Positions 20,718-27,926 of a DNA stretch of 27,926 nt are shown one piece after another (positions within the stretch are counted from its first letter, which is position 1; the number at the start of each line of letters is the position of its first letter). Source of the stretch: an uncultured Oscillospiraceae bacterium (lineage in GTDB: Bacteria > Bacillota > Clostridia > Oscillospirales > Oscillospiraceae). The notes under the pieces are model-generated. The model was not told the DNA's origin. It worked only from the letters and a program-made list of their open reading frames with translations, and did no database searches. The DNA is taken from the NCBI GenBank assembly GCA_934668285.1, contig CAKUNB010000003.1, positions 1 to 27,926 on the forward strand, read 5' to 3'. The position numbers were made by a program, and so were the translations under genes.

Positions 20718-23700
20718 ATGACAATGCGTAAATTTCTGATTTTTCTGCTCTGCGCGGCGCTGCTGTGCGGGATGCTGCCGGTGGCGGCGGCGGGCGGCGG
20801 ACGGTTCTTTCTGACCGTTCTGAGCGCTGCACGGACGCTGGTCGCACCCTGCGCGGTCGAATACGAGGCCGGTCAGACGCTGCGCGAGGCCCTGCTGGCC
20901 GCCGAGCCGGAATTCGGCGGTCTGGAGGAGGGCTTTATCACCGACGTCAACGGCGTCGCCGGTAACTACACGGTGTTCTACGACGACGGCGGCTATCTGC
21001 TGGACGTACCGGCGTCAAGCGTCAGCTCCCTCCTGATCTCCGAGCGCGACAGCAGCCCGAAGGAGGTCACCGCGCTGGCCGGTGCGCTCGGCGCGCTGAC
21101 CCTGCGCACGGACAACGCGCAGAATTGCCCCGCCGTGCAGTCCGCCGCCGTGCAGGCGCTGAACGCCCTGCGCACCACGGACGCCGCCGGAGCGGCTGCG
21201 CTGCTTGCCGAGCTGAACAAGGCGCTGGCCGACTATGAAGCAATTTTAAGCGGCCAAAAGTTTACCGTTACCGTCTCTGCGGCGGGCGCGAAGCACCTGA
21301 CCCTGACCGACGCCTACGGCAATGTCACCGAGGCTGACGGCACACAGGTGCGGGTCGTTGCGGGCGAGTACGCCTTCTGCCTCTCCGACGGCGGCAATAA
21401 CCGCACCGAGGGCAGCCTGACCGTCGGCGGCGACGTGGCAAGGGCCGTCTCCCTGCCGTCCGGCCAGTGGTTCGGCGGCGTTTCCCTGCGCCACACCAGC
21501 GGCACGGGCGAATACAATTACCCCGCAGACGGCGCGGTATATTACATTGAAGATTTCCGGACGCAGGTCTATCTGAACGCGCAGATGGGCGCTGTTCCCG
21601 ACGAAAGCACCACCGCGCTCTACGCCTGCTACACCGGCCACAACGGCACGGACTACGGCGACGGCACGGTTGCCTCCAACCGCCGCACCTGGGACAGCTT
21701 CCAGACGTCGCTGCCGTCGCTGCTGGCGGCAGACATGGAGGGCCGCAGCTTCTCGCTCGAGGCCCGCTACCCGGATGCTGACGGCTGCACGCAAATTCAG
21801 TCCTATCCCGTCCGCATCGAGCGCACGCCGACACTGGCCGCGCTGACCGTGACCGGCGACGGCACGGTGCTGCCGCTGGACTTCGTGCCGGAGACGAAGG
21901 ACTACACCGTGACCACCGTCTCCGCCGCGCTGGAGCTGACGGCGGCCCCCTTCGCGGACAGCTACACTGTCACCTTTAACGGCCAGAGCGGCGGCTCCGT
22001 CCCCGTTCAGGACGGCAGCACAATTGCCGTGACCGTCGCAGCGGAGGGCGCGCAGACCGTCTACACTCTTCACGTCAAGCGGGTCGAGGCCGCCGCCGTT
22101 ACGCTGGCGCTGCCCGACGCGGCGACGACGGTCGTCGTCCGCAACGCTGCCGGTTACGAGATCGCGCCCGCTGCGGACGGCAGCTATCGCCTGATCCCCG
22201 GCGAGACGTACCGCTATACCGCGACGAAAAACGAATTTTTCCACACCGAGGCCTCCTTCACCGCCGCCGCGGGACTGACCGTTCCGGTCGCCGCGCCGGA
22301 GGCGGAGGATCGCCTGACCGGCTTTGCCTTCTACAGCTCGATGAGCGCGGCAAGCCGCATCGTCTACCCCATCGCGCCCGCGCCGGAGGCCGCCGCGCAT
22401 GATTATACCGTAACGCTCTCCGACAACTCCACCGCCGTCTATGCGCAGGCAGCCTGCTCCGACAGCGCGTACCGCATTTTTGCGCTATACCGCTCCCAGA
22501 CCTCGCAGACCCAGACCAACGGCGCGGAAAAGCAGCAGGAGCTGACCTACGCGGTCGACTCCGCCGGTACCGCCAAAATCTGCGACCGGCTGCTCGCCGT
22601 CGGCGGTAACTCCAACCCCCTGACCCTCCGCCTGCAGCGTGAGGGCGGCGGCGTGACCTACTATCAGGACTACACGGTCCGCTTCGTGCGGCAGCTGTCG
22701 CTGCGCAGCCTGACGCTCTCCGTCGGCGATACTCCCTTGCAGCTGATGACGGCGGACGGCAAGGCGACGAGCTTCCGGCGCGATGTCACGGACTACACCG
22801 TCCGCGCCGTGCTCGGCACGCCCGCCCTGACCCTGAACGCCGCGCTGCGCAGCACGCCCACGGCGGGCAATCCGAACAGCGGCGGCTACAGCGTCCTGCT
22901 CGGCGGCGAGCGCTATGAGGCGCTGGAAAATATTTCCATTCCGCTCGACGAGGTCTCGCAGACGCAGACCCTGACGCTGACCGTCTGCCACAGCGATGCG
23001 GCGGCAATCCCGACGGAATATCACATCACGATTCAAAAAACCGCGCCGTCTTATCTCACCGTGCGCACGACGCCGGCGGACGCGGTCGTCTTCCTCGTCA
23101 ACGAGCAGACGGGCCGCGCGGTTTCCCGCGGCGCGGACGGGCGCTTCCCGCTGGTGCCCGGCGACCGGTACCGGATTACCGTGACGGCGGCGGGCTGCGT
23201 CGGCGCGCAGCAGTCCTACCTGGCCTCAGCGGACGACACGCTCACCGTCTCCCTGAAAAAAGCGCCGAAGAACGACAAATTGCAGCAGCTCGAGGCCGAA
23301 TGGCCGAGCTTCCGCGCGGACGAGTACAACAACGGCCTCGTCGAAGCGCCGATGCCGACCGCCGCGGAGGAGAGCGTGCTGTACTGGGCGGCAAAGCTCG
23401 GCGACGGCTACTCCGCCGACGCGGCGGGCTGCCCGATCCTCGTGGACGACTGCCTGTACGTCTACGCCGCCGACAAGCTCTACCGCATCGACAAGTACAC
23501 CGGCAAAACGCTCGCCACCGGCAGGATGGATCACAAGTCCAGCTTTGCCATCAACACGCCGACCTACGCCGAGGGCATGATCTTCGTCGGGCTGGCCGAC
23601 GGCTGCGTGCAGGCCTTTGACGCGGTGTCGCTCGAGCCGCTGTGGCTCTACCGCGACCCGCTCGGCGGCCAGCCGAACTGCCCGCTGATCTATCACGACG

Positions 23701-25496
23701 GCTATCTCTACACCGGCTTCTGGCGGCAGGAGACGGAGACGGCGAATTTCGTCTGCCTGAGCGTCACGGACGAGGACCCGACGCGCGCGGACGAGACCAA
23801 GCTCGCCTCGTGGTACTACTCCTCCAAGGGCGGCTTCTACTGGGCGGGCGCGTATGTCTGCGACGGCTTTGCGCTGGTCACGACGGACGACGGCGAGCCG
23901 GGCTACCTGACCGGCTACAGCCGCATTCTCTCCTTTGACCCGCAGAGCGGCACGCTGCTCGACGCGCTCACCCTGCCGCACACCGGCGACGCGCGCAGCA
24001 CCGTCGCCTTCGTGCCCGCGCAGGGCGGCGGCGGGACGGCGTACTTCACCACCAAGGGCGGCTATTTCTACGGCGTCGCCGTCGGCGCGGACGGCACCTT
24101 CGGCGCGCTGCGCGCCGTGGCGCTCTCCAACGGCGGGGAGAATGCGAAAAAGCCCGCCATGAGCACCTGCACGCCCACGATTTACAACGGCCGCGCCTAT
24201 GTCGGCGTGTCGGGCACGTCGCAATTCGGCGCATATTCCGGACATAATATCACCGTGATCGACCTGGCGTCCATGTCCGTGGCCTACTCCGTACCCACGC
24301 AGGGCTACCCGCAGACCAGCGGCATCCTGACCACCGCATACGACAAGGGCGACGGCGCGGTCTATGTCTACTTCTTCGATAACTACACCCCCGGCAAGCT
24401 GCGCATGCTCTGCGACAGACCGGGTCAGACCGCGCCGCTGCTGACGACGCAGGAGACGGCGCTCGTCGATGGCCGCACACAGAGCTTCGACACCGCCTAC
24501 GTCCTGTTCACGCCGGACGGCGAGCAGGCGCAGTACGCAATTTGCAGCCCCATCGTCGATTCCGACGGCACGATTTACTTCAAAAACGACTCGGCCTATC
24601 TGATGGCCGTCGGCAGCGTCCCGACGGCGCTGACCGTCACCACCCCGCCGGACAAGACGGACTACGCCGTCGGCGAGCAGTTCAATCCCGCCGGTATGAC
24701 CGTGGAGGCGGCCTATGCCAACGGTACGGCTCGTGACGTGACGCGGCTGCTGACCTATTCCGACGCGCCGCTGACGCTCGACGACACGAACTTCCAGCTC
24801 CAGCTGCGCTATCTGATGTATCAGAACAGGGACGGCGCGGCGGGCACAGCTTTCCATTCGCCGGTCGGCGTGGTCGCGCTGACGGTGCACGAGGGCAGCA
24901 AAACCGACCCAACCGACCCAACCGAGCCGGTACCGCAGATCGACTTTGTCGACGTCGCCGAGAACGCGTGGTACAAGGGCGCGGTGGACTACGCCGTCGC
25001 GCACCGGTTGATGAACGGCGTGGGCAAAAACGCCTTCGACCCCGAGGGGCCGATGACGCGCGCAATGCTCGTTACGGTGCTCTGGCGCTACGCGGGCCAG
25101 CCGGAGGAGGGCGAAAACGTCTTCACCGACGTTCCGGACGGACAGTGGTTCTCCGCCGCCGTCCGCTGGGCGGCGAAAAACGGCGTGGTCAACGGCATCG
25201 GCGGCGGGAAATTTGACCCGGACGGCAATATCACGCGCGAGCAGATGGCCGTCATCCTGTTCCGTTACGCGAACAAGCTCGGTCTCGACACGCACAAGCG
25301 CGGCGAGTTCTCCTCCTTCGAGGACGGCGGCGCAGTCAGCGATTACGCGCTCGACGCGGTACGCTGGGCCGTCGCAGAGGGCGTGATCGGCGGCAGTCTG
25401 GAGCACGGCAGGCTCTACCTCAACCCGCAGGGCAGCGCCACCCGCGCCGAGGTCGCCACCCTGCTGATGCGCTATATCGAAAATATCCTGACCTGA
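20718..25496 (+). CDS. Secreted SLH protein with PQQ-like beta-propeller and DUF4430-like N-terminus
   Basis: A 1592-aa protein. GGAGGAGG (20706-20713) precedes ATGs at 20718 and 20724; either gives a signal peptide (about 1-25). Domains in order: a DUF4430-like segment (about 30-105, with GQTLREALLAA, FITDVNGV and YDDGGYLL); a helical stretch (115-180); unassigned beta-rich region; cadherin-like beta-sandwich (371-456); a second one (661-775); PEGA-like segment (778-850); PQQ-like beta-propeller (about 860-1300) with repeated blades such as PILVDDCLYVYAADKLYRID and PTYAEGMIFVGLADG; an Ig-like domain (1303-1393); three SLH repeats (1408-1591). No PQQ-enzyme catalytic residues are evident, so the propeller is more likely a binding platform. 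It probably sits on the cell wall. Position inside a B12-controlled cluster suggests corrinoid capture (inferred). In Bacteroides the surface B12 binder BtuG is also a beta-propeller. Confidence 0.92.
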   Translation: MTMRKFLIFLLCAALLCGMLPVAAAGGGRFFLTVLSAARTLVAPCAVEYEAGQTLREALLAAEPEFGGLEEGFITDVNGVAGNYTVFYDDGGYLLDVPASSVSSLLISERDSSPKEVTALAGALGALTLRTDNAQNCPAVQSAAVQALNALRTTDAAGAAALLAELNKALADYEAILSGQKFTVTVSAAGAKHLTLTDAYGNVTEADGTQVRVVAGEYAFCLSDGGNNRTEGSLTVGGDVARAVSLPSGQWFGGVSLRHTSGTGEYNYPADGAVYYIEDFRTQVYLNAQMGAVPDESTTALYACYTGHNGTDYGDGTVASNRRTWDSFQTSLPSLLAADMEGRSFSLEARYPDADGCTQIQSYPVRIERTPTLAALTVTGDGTVLPLDFVPETKDYTVTTVSAALELTAAPFADSYTVTFNGQSGGSVPVQDGSTIAVTVAAEGAQTVYTLHVKRVEAAAVTLALPDAATTVVVRNAAGYEIAPAADGSYRLIPGETYRYTATKNEFFHTEASFTAAAGLTVPVAAPEAEDRLTGFAFYSSMSAASRIVYPIAPAPEAAAHDYTVTLSDNSTAVYAQAACSDSAYRIFALYRSQTSQTQTNGAEKQQELTYAVDSAGTAKICDRLLAVGGNSNPLTLRLQREGGGVTYYQDYTVRFVRQLSLRSLTLSVGDTPLQLMTADGKATSFRRDVTDYTVRAVLGTPALTLNAALRSTPTAGNPNSGGYSVLLGGERYEALENISIPLDEVSQTQTLTLTVCHSDAAAIPTEYHITIQKTAPSYLTVRTTPADAVVFLVNEQTGRAVSRGADGRFPLVPGDRYRITVTAAGCVGAQQSYLASADDTLTVSLKKAPKNDKLQQLEAEWPSFRADEYNNGLVEAPMPTAAEESVLYWAAKLGDGYSADAAGCPILVDDCLYVYAADKLYRIDKYTGKTLATGRMDHKSSFAINTPTYAEGMIFVGLADGCVQAFDAVSLEPLWLYRDPLGGQPNCPLIYHDGYLYTGFWRQETETANFVCLSVTDEDPTRADETKLASWYYSSKGGFYWAGAYVCDGFALVTTDDGEPGYLTGYSRILSFDPQSGTLLDALTLPHTGDARSTVAFVPAQGGGGTAYFTTKGGYFYGVAVGADGTFGALRAVALSNGGENAKKPAMSTCTPTIYNGRAYVGVSGTSQFGAYSGHNITVIDLASMSVAYSVPTQGYPQTSGILTTAYDKGDGAVYVYFFDNYTPGKLRMLCDRPGQTAPLLTTQETALVDGRTQSFDTAYVLFTPDGEQAQYAICSPIVDSDGTIYFKNDSAYLMAVGSVPTALTVTTPPDKTDYAVGEQFNPAGMTVEAAYANGTARDVTRLLTYSDAPLTLDDTNFQLQLRYLMYQNRDGAAGTAFHSPVGVVALTVHEGSKTDPTDPTEPVPQIDFVDVAENAWYKGAVDYAVAHRLMNGVGKNAFDPEGPMTRAMLVTVLWRYAGQPEEGENVFTDVPDGQWFSAAVRWAAKNGVVNGIGGGKFDPDGNITREQMAVILFRYANKLGLDTHKRGEFSSFEDGGAVSDYALDAVRWAVAEGVIGGSLEHGRLYLNPQGSATRAEVATLLMRYIENILT

Positions 25497-25785
25497 CACT
25501 CCGCGCCTCGGCTCCCTCTTTGAGGGAGCTGGCACGGCGAAGCCGTGACTGAAGGAGTCCCCCGTCCCCGCCGCAGCAGATTTTTAATCCGTGCCGAAGG
25601 CACACCACCATTATTCACTATTCACTAAATCGACACTGCCTGCACCGGCGGGGTAAGGGCACCCCGCCCTACGAACGATTTTCGATACTGCCTGCACGAG
25701 GGCGCTCAATGAGCGCCCCTACGGACGGATTACGATATTTCCTGTGCGCCGCCGGAGGGCGGTAATCTTTGATTCGGAAACTGCT
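25497..25785. repeat. 289-bp intergenic region built from dispersed palindromic repeats
   Basis: No gene. It contains GCTCCCTC/GAGGGAGC (25511-25518/25522-25529), CACGGC/GCCGTG (25533-25538/25542-25547), then ATTCACTATTCACTAAA (25615-25631, shared with 16441-16456), GGCGGGGT/ACCCCGCC (25647-25654/25661-25668) and GGGCGCTC/GAGCGCCC (25700-25707/25711-25718). The last two hairpins lie inside two copies of the CGA(T/C)ACTGCCTGCAC...CCCTACG(G/A)ACGGAT unit. None is followed by a good T run, so read-through to the downstream genes is possible but unproven. A weak ribosome-binding site (GGAAA, 25776-25780) precedes the next ATG. Confidence 0.65.
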
Positions 25786-26310
25786 ATGAAGAAAAACCTA
25801 TTGCTCCTGCTCGTGGTTGCGGTGGTCGTGGCTGTGGTGCTCCTGACCTGCGACATTCAGTCGGTGGATGAATTCTACCTCGAGCACCTCGAGGACATCG
25901 CCCCGGGCGATCCGGTGGTGACGCTCTCGATCCGCTGCGACACGGCGCTGGAAAACTCTGACAAGTTAAAAGACGGCATTCTGCCCTATCTGCCCGCCGA
26001 CGGCGCGATTCTGCCGCCGACGCGGTACGTGCTGCGCTCCGGCGACACGGTCTTCGACGTGCTCTACCGCGCGGTGCGGCACGAGCGCATTCCGCTGGAA
26101 TACCAGACCTCGCCCCTCTACGGCAGCGTCTATATCGAGGGCATGGGCTATCTGTACGAATTCTCCTGCGGGCCAAGCTCCGGCTGGGTCTATCGGGTCA
26201 ACGGCGTGTTCCCCGACCGCGGCTGCTCGTCGTATGCGCTTTTGGACGGGGACGTGATCGAGTGGGTCTACACCTGCGCGCTGGGAGAGGATGTGGGCTA
26301 CGAGGAATGA
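25786..26310 (+). CDS. Membrane-anchored DUF4430 (transcobalamin C-terminal-like) protein
   Basis: A 174-aa protein. The ATG at 25786 is preferred to one at 25744 because it gives an immediate KK plus hydrophobic leader; the upstream site GGAAA is weak. Residues 4-21 form a signal-anchor; LLTC (about 19-22) could also be an atypical lipobox. A single DUF4430 domain covers about 41-170, with RSGDTVFDVLYRAV, SSGWVYRVNG and the closing LLDGDVIEWVYT. This minimal version lacks the stalk and Ig domains of the first-gene protein. Its stop overlaps the EcfT start (ATGA), so it is translationally coupled to the transporter. It may be the membrane-proximal receptor that hands ligand to the ECF transporter (inference). 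Confidence 0.88.
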   Translation: MKKNLLLLLVVAVVVAVVLLTCDIQSVDEFYLEHLEDIAPGDPVVTLSIRCDTALENSDKLKDGILPYLPADGAILPPTRYVLRSGDTVFDVLYRAVRHERIPLEYQTSPLYGSVYIEGMGYLYEFSCGPSSGWVYRVNGVFPDRGCSSYALLDGDVIEWVYTCALGEDVGYEE

Positions 26311-27188
26311 AATTTTTTGAACGCTATCATCCGGCGGCGCTGCTGGCATATTTCGCGGCGGTGCTGCTGATCTCCATGTTTTCCGGCAGCCCCGTCACGG
26401 TGCTCACTGCGCTCCTCGGCGGCCTGTGCTTTGCCGCGACGATGACCACGGCGCGGGAAAAAGCGGCGGATTTGTCGTTTTATCTGCCGCTTTTGCTGCT
26501 CGTTACGGTGACCAACCCGCTCTTTTCCCACAACGGCGCAACGCCGCTGTTCTTCCTCAACGGGCAGCCGGTCACGCTGGAGGCGATTGTCTACGGCGCG
26601 GGACTGGGCGCGACGCTCTGGGCGGTACTGCTGTGGTGCCGCTGCTGGAGCCGCATTATGACGAGCGAAAAGCTCCTGTACCTGTTCGGGCGGGCGATTC
26701 CCCGCCTGTCGCTGGTGCTGTCGATGGCGCTGCGCTATGTGCCGCTCCTGCGGCGGCAGGCGAAAAAGCTCGAGCAGTCGCAGCAGGCGCTCGGGATGCA
26801 CACCTCGGACAGCTGGCTGGATCGCGTGCGCGCAAAGCTGACGGTCTACTCCGGCCTCGTCGGCTGGTCGCTGGAAAACGCCGTGGAGGTCAGCCGCTCA
26901 ATGAAGGCACGCGGCTACGGCCTCAAGGGCCGGACGGCCTATGCGAATTATCACTTTACCAAGCGCGACGCCGCGCTTCTGGTCTTCACGCTCTGCGCGG
27001 CGGGGCTGTATCTGGCGGTCAACATCCTCGGCTACGGCGGCTTTACCTACTACCCCGCGCTGAGCGGCGTTGACCTGCGGCTGCCGGCGCTGGCGGGAGA
27101 TATCGCCTTTGCGGCGCTGGCATTCGCGCCGTTTCTGATTGAAGGGGGGCAGACGCTGCAATGGAATTGCTGCAAATCAAGAATCTGA
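26307..27188 (+). CDS. ecfT: ECF transporter transmembrane subunit EcfT
   Basis: A 293-aa integral membrane protein starting on the ATG that overlaps the DUF4430 stop by 4 nt. There are four to six hydrophobic segments and a cytoplasmic coupling region with SMKARGYGLKGR, the Ala-Arg-Gly coupling helix that docks into the ECF ATPases. The earlier coupling motif, normally also ARG-like, reads QALGMHTSD here. EcfT joins two ATPases to a substrate-binding S component, and imports vitamins or cobalt/nickel ions. CbiQ of cobalt systems belongs to the same family and is also often B12-regulated, so cobalt is the main alternative substrate. The S component is not in the window. The ATPase start lies 28 nt inside this gene. 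Confidence 0.93.
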   Translation: MKFFERYHPAALLAYFAAVLLISMFSGSPVTVLTALLGGLCFAATMTTAREKAADLSFYLPLLLLVTVTNPLFSHNGATPLFFLNGQPVTLEAIVYGAGLGATLWAVLLWCRCWSRIMTSEKLLYLFGRAIPRLSLVLSMALRYVPLLRRQAKKLEQSQQALGMHTSDSWLDRVRAKLTVYSGLVGWSLENAVEVSRSMKARGYGLKGRTAYANYHFTKRDAALLVFTLCAAGLYLAVNILGYGGFTYYPALSGVDLRLPALAGDIAFAALAFAPFLIEGGQTLQWNCCKSRI

Positions 27189-27926
27189 GCTTCACCTATC
27201 CGAGCCGCGAGGAGGCGGCGCTGGACGGGCTGAGCTTTTCCGTCGAGCGCGGCAGCTTCAACGTCCTGTGCGGGCAGTCCGGCTGCGGCAAGACGACGCT
27301 GCTGCGTCTGCTCAAGCGGGAGCTTGCGCCGCACGGCACGCTCGGCGGCGAAATCCTCTACTGCGGCCAGCCGCTCTCCGCGCTGGACGAGCGGCGCAGT
27401 GCGGCGGAGATCGGCTTTGTCCGGCAGGATCCGGACGAGCAGCTCGTAACCGACAAGGTCTGGCACGAGCTGGCCTTCGGGCTGGAAAGCCTCGGCATGG
27501 AAAACGGCGACATCCGGCGGCGCGTGGGCGAGATGGCCAGCTATTTCGGCATCGGCCCGTGGTACCACCGCGACACCGACCATCTCTCCGGCGGGCAGAA
27601 GCAGCTGCTGAATCTGGCCGCCGTCATGGTCATGCAGCCGAAGCTCCTGCTGCTCGACGAGCCGACGAGCCAGCTTGACCCGATCGCGGCGGCGGATTTT
27701 ATCGCCACGCTGCAAAAGCTCAACCGTGAGCTGGGGCTGACGATCCTGCTCTCCGAGCACCGGCTGGAGGAGGTCTTCCCCGTGGCCGACCGCGTGATCG
27801 TCCTCGACCGCGGCGGAAAAACGCCCTGCCTGACCGGAACGCCGCGCGAGCTGTGCGGCCTGCTGCGGAGCCATCCAATGGCGGGCGGTCTGCCCAGCGC
27901 CAGCCGCATCTGGGCGGGGCTTGACC
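27161..27926 (+). CDS. ecfA: ECF transporter ATP-binding subunit, 3'-truncated by the window
   Basis: 255 codons are visible from the ATG at 27161 (GGGGGG at 27144-27149 serves as ribosome-binding site) and the frame is open at the window end. It overlaps the EcfT gene by 28 nt. Walker A is GQSGCGKTT (38-46), the Q-loop is VRQDPDEQLVTDKVW (87-101), typical of ECF ATPases, the signature is LSGGQKQ (142-148), Walker B is LLLLDEP (162-168), and the H-loop is SEH (198-200). The visible part already holds one whole ABC domain, and continuing sequence after residue 230 may lead to a second fused domain. It powers import through EcfT. Confidence 0.96.
   Translation, partial: MELLQIKNLSFTYPSREEAALDGLSFSVERGSFNVLCGQSGCGKTTLLRLLKRELAPHGTLGGEILYCGQPLSALDERRSAAEIGFVRQDPDEQLVTDKVWHELAFGLESLGMENGDIRRRVGEMASYFGIGPWYHRDTDHLSGGQKQLLNLAAVMVMQPKLLLLDEPTSQLDPIAAADFIATLQKLNRELGLTILLSEHRLEEVFPVADRVIVLDRGGKTPCLTGTPRELCGLLRSHPMAGGLPSASRIWAGLD

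Noticed and set aside
23295..24620. Propeller region as a PQQ-dependent dehydrogenase
   Set aside because: No PQQ-binding Trp-docking or paired-Cys motif is apparent, and the domain is embedded in an SLH surface protein; only the fold is supported.

Overview
The window reads as a fragment of a GC-rich Gram-positive chromosome, most likely a gut member of the Clostridia (Oscillospirales-like). The pointers are strong AGGAGG ribosome-binding sites, lipoprotein signals, three large secreted proteins ending in triple S-layer homology (SLH) repeats, ECF-type transporter genes, and short dispersed palindromic repeats between genes. The species assignment is inference.

Left flank (1-2070): the 3' part of the RNase P RNA gene with its terminator, then a monocistronic zinc-ribbon membrane protein with its own promoter and terminator, then about 300 bp of stacked hairpins and a dispersed repeat. 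The left-pointing terminator of the next operon lies there too.

Core (2073-27926): the centre is a divergent control region at about 12.75-13.53 kb. Two near-consensus promoters (TTGACA-17-TATAAT leftward, TTGACA-17-TATACT rightward) point away from each other. Each drives a cobalamin riboswitch, and each riboswitch is followed by an intrinsic terminator before the first gene. Leftward lie two giant secreted SLH proteins: 846 aa with a DUF4430-like region, and 2655 aa with DUF4465, Big_2 and GLUG domains. Both carry arrays of Cys repeats. Rightward lie a secreted DUF4430 (transcobalamin C-terminal-like) protein overlapping a lipoprotein with an intrinsic-factor-like alpha/alpha toroid; a MoxR ATPase / DUF58 / transglutaminase-like triad; a 1592-aa SLH protein with a PQQ-like beta-propeller; a small membrane-anchored DUF4430 protein; EcfT; and an ECF ATPase cut by the window end.

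Interpretation (inference): this is a large B12-repressed, cell-surface cobalamin (or corrinoid) capture and import locus of a Gram-positive. The two halves of a transcobalamin/intrinsic-factor-like binder are encoded as separate adjacent genes. Several SLH-anchored surface proteins, one with a propeller, may act as the outer capture layer, and an ECF module may energise uptake. No S component is visible in the window. The transglutaminase-like protein lacks the catalytic Cys, so the MoxR-DUF58 triad may have a structural or assembly role.
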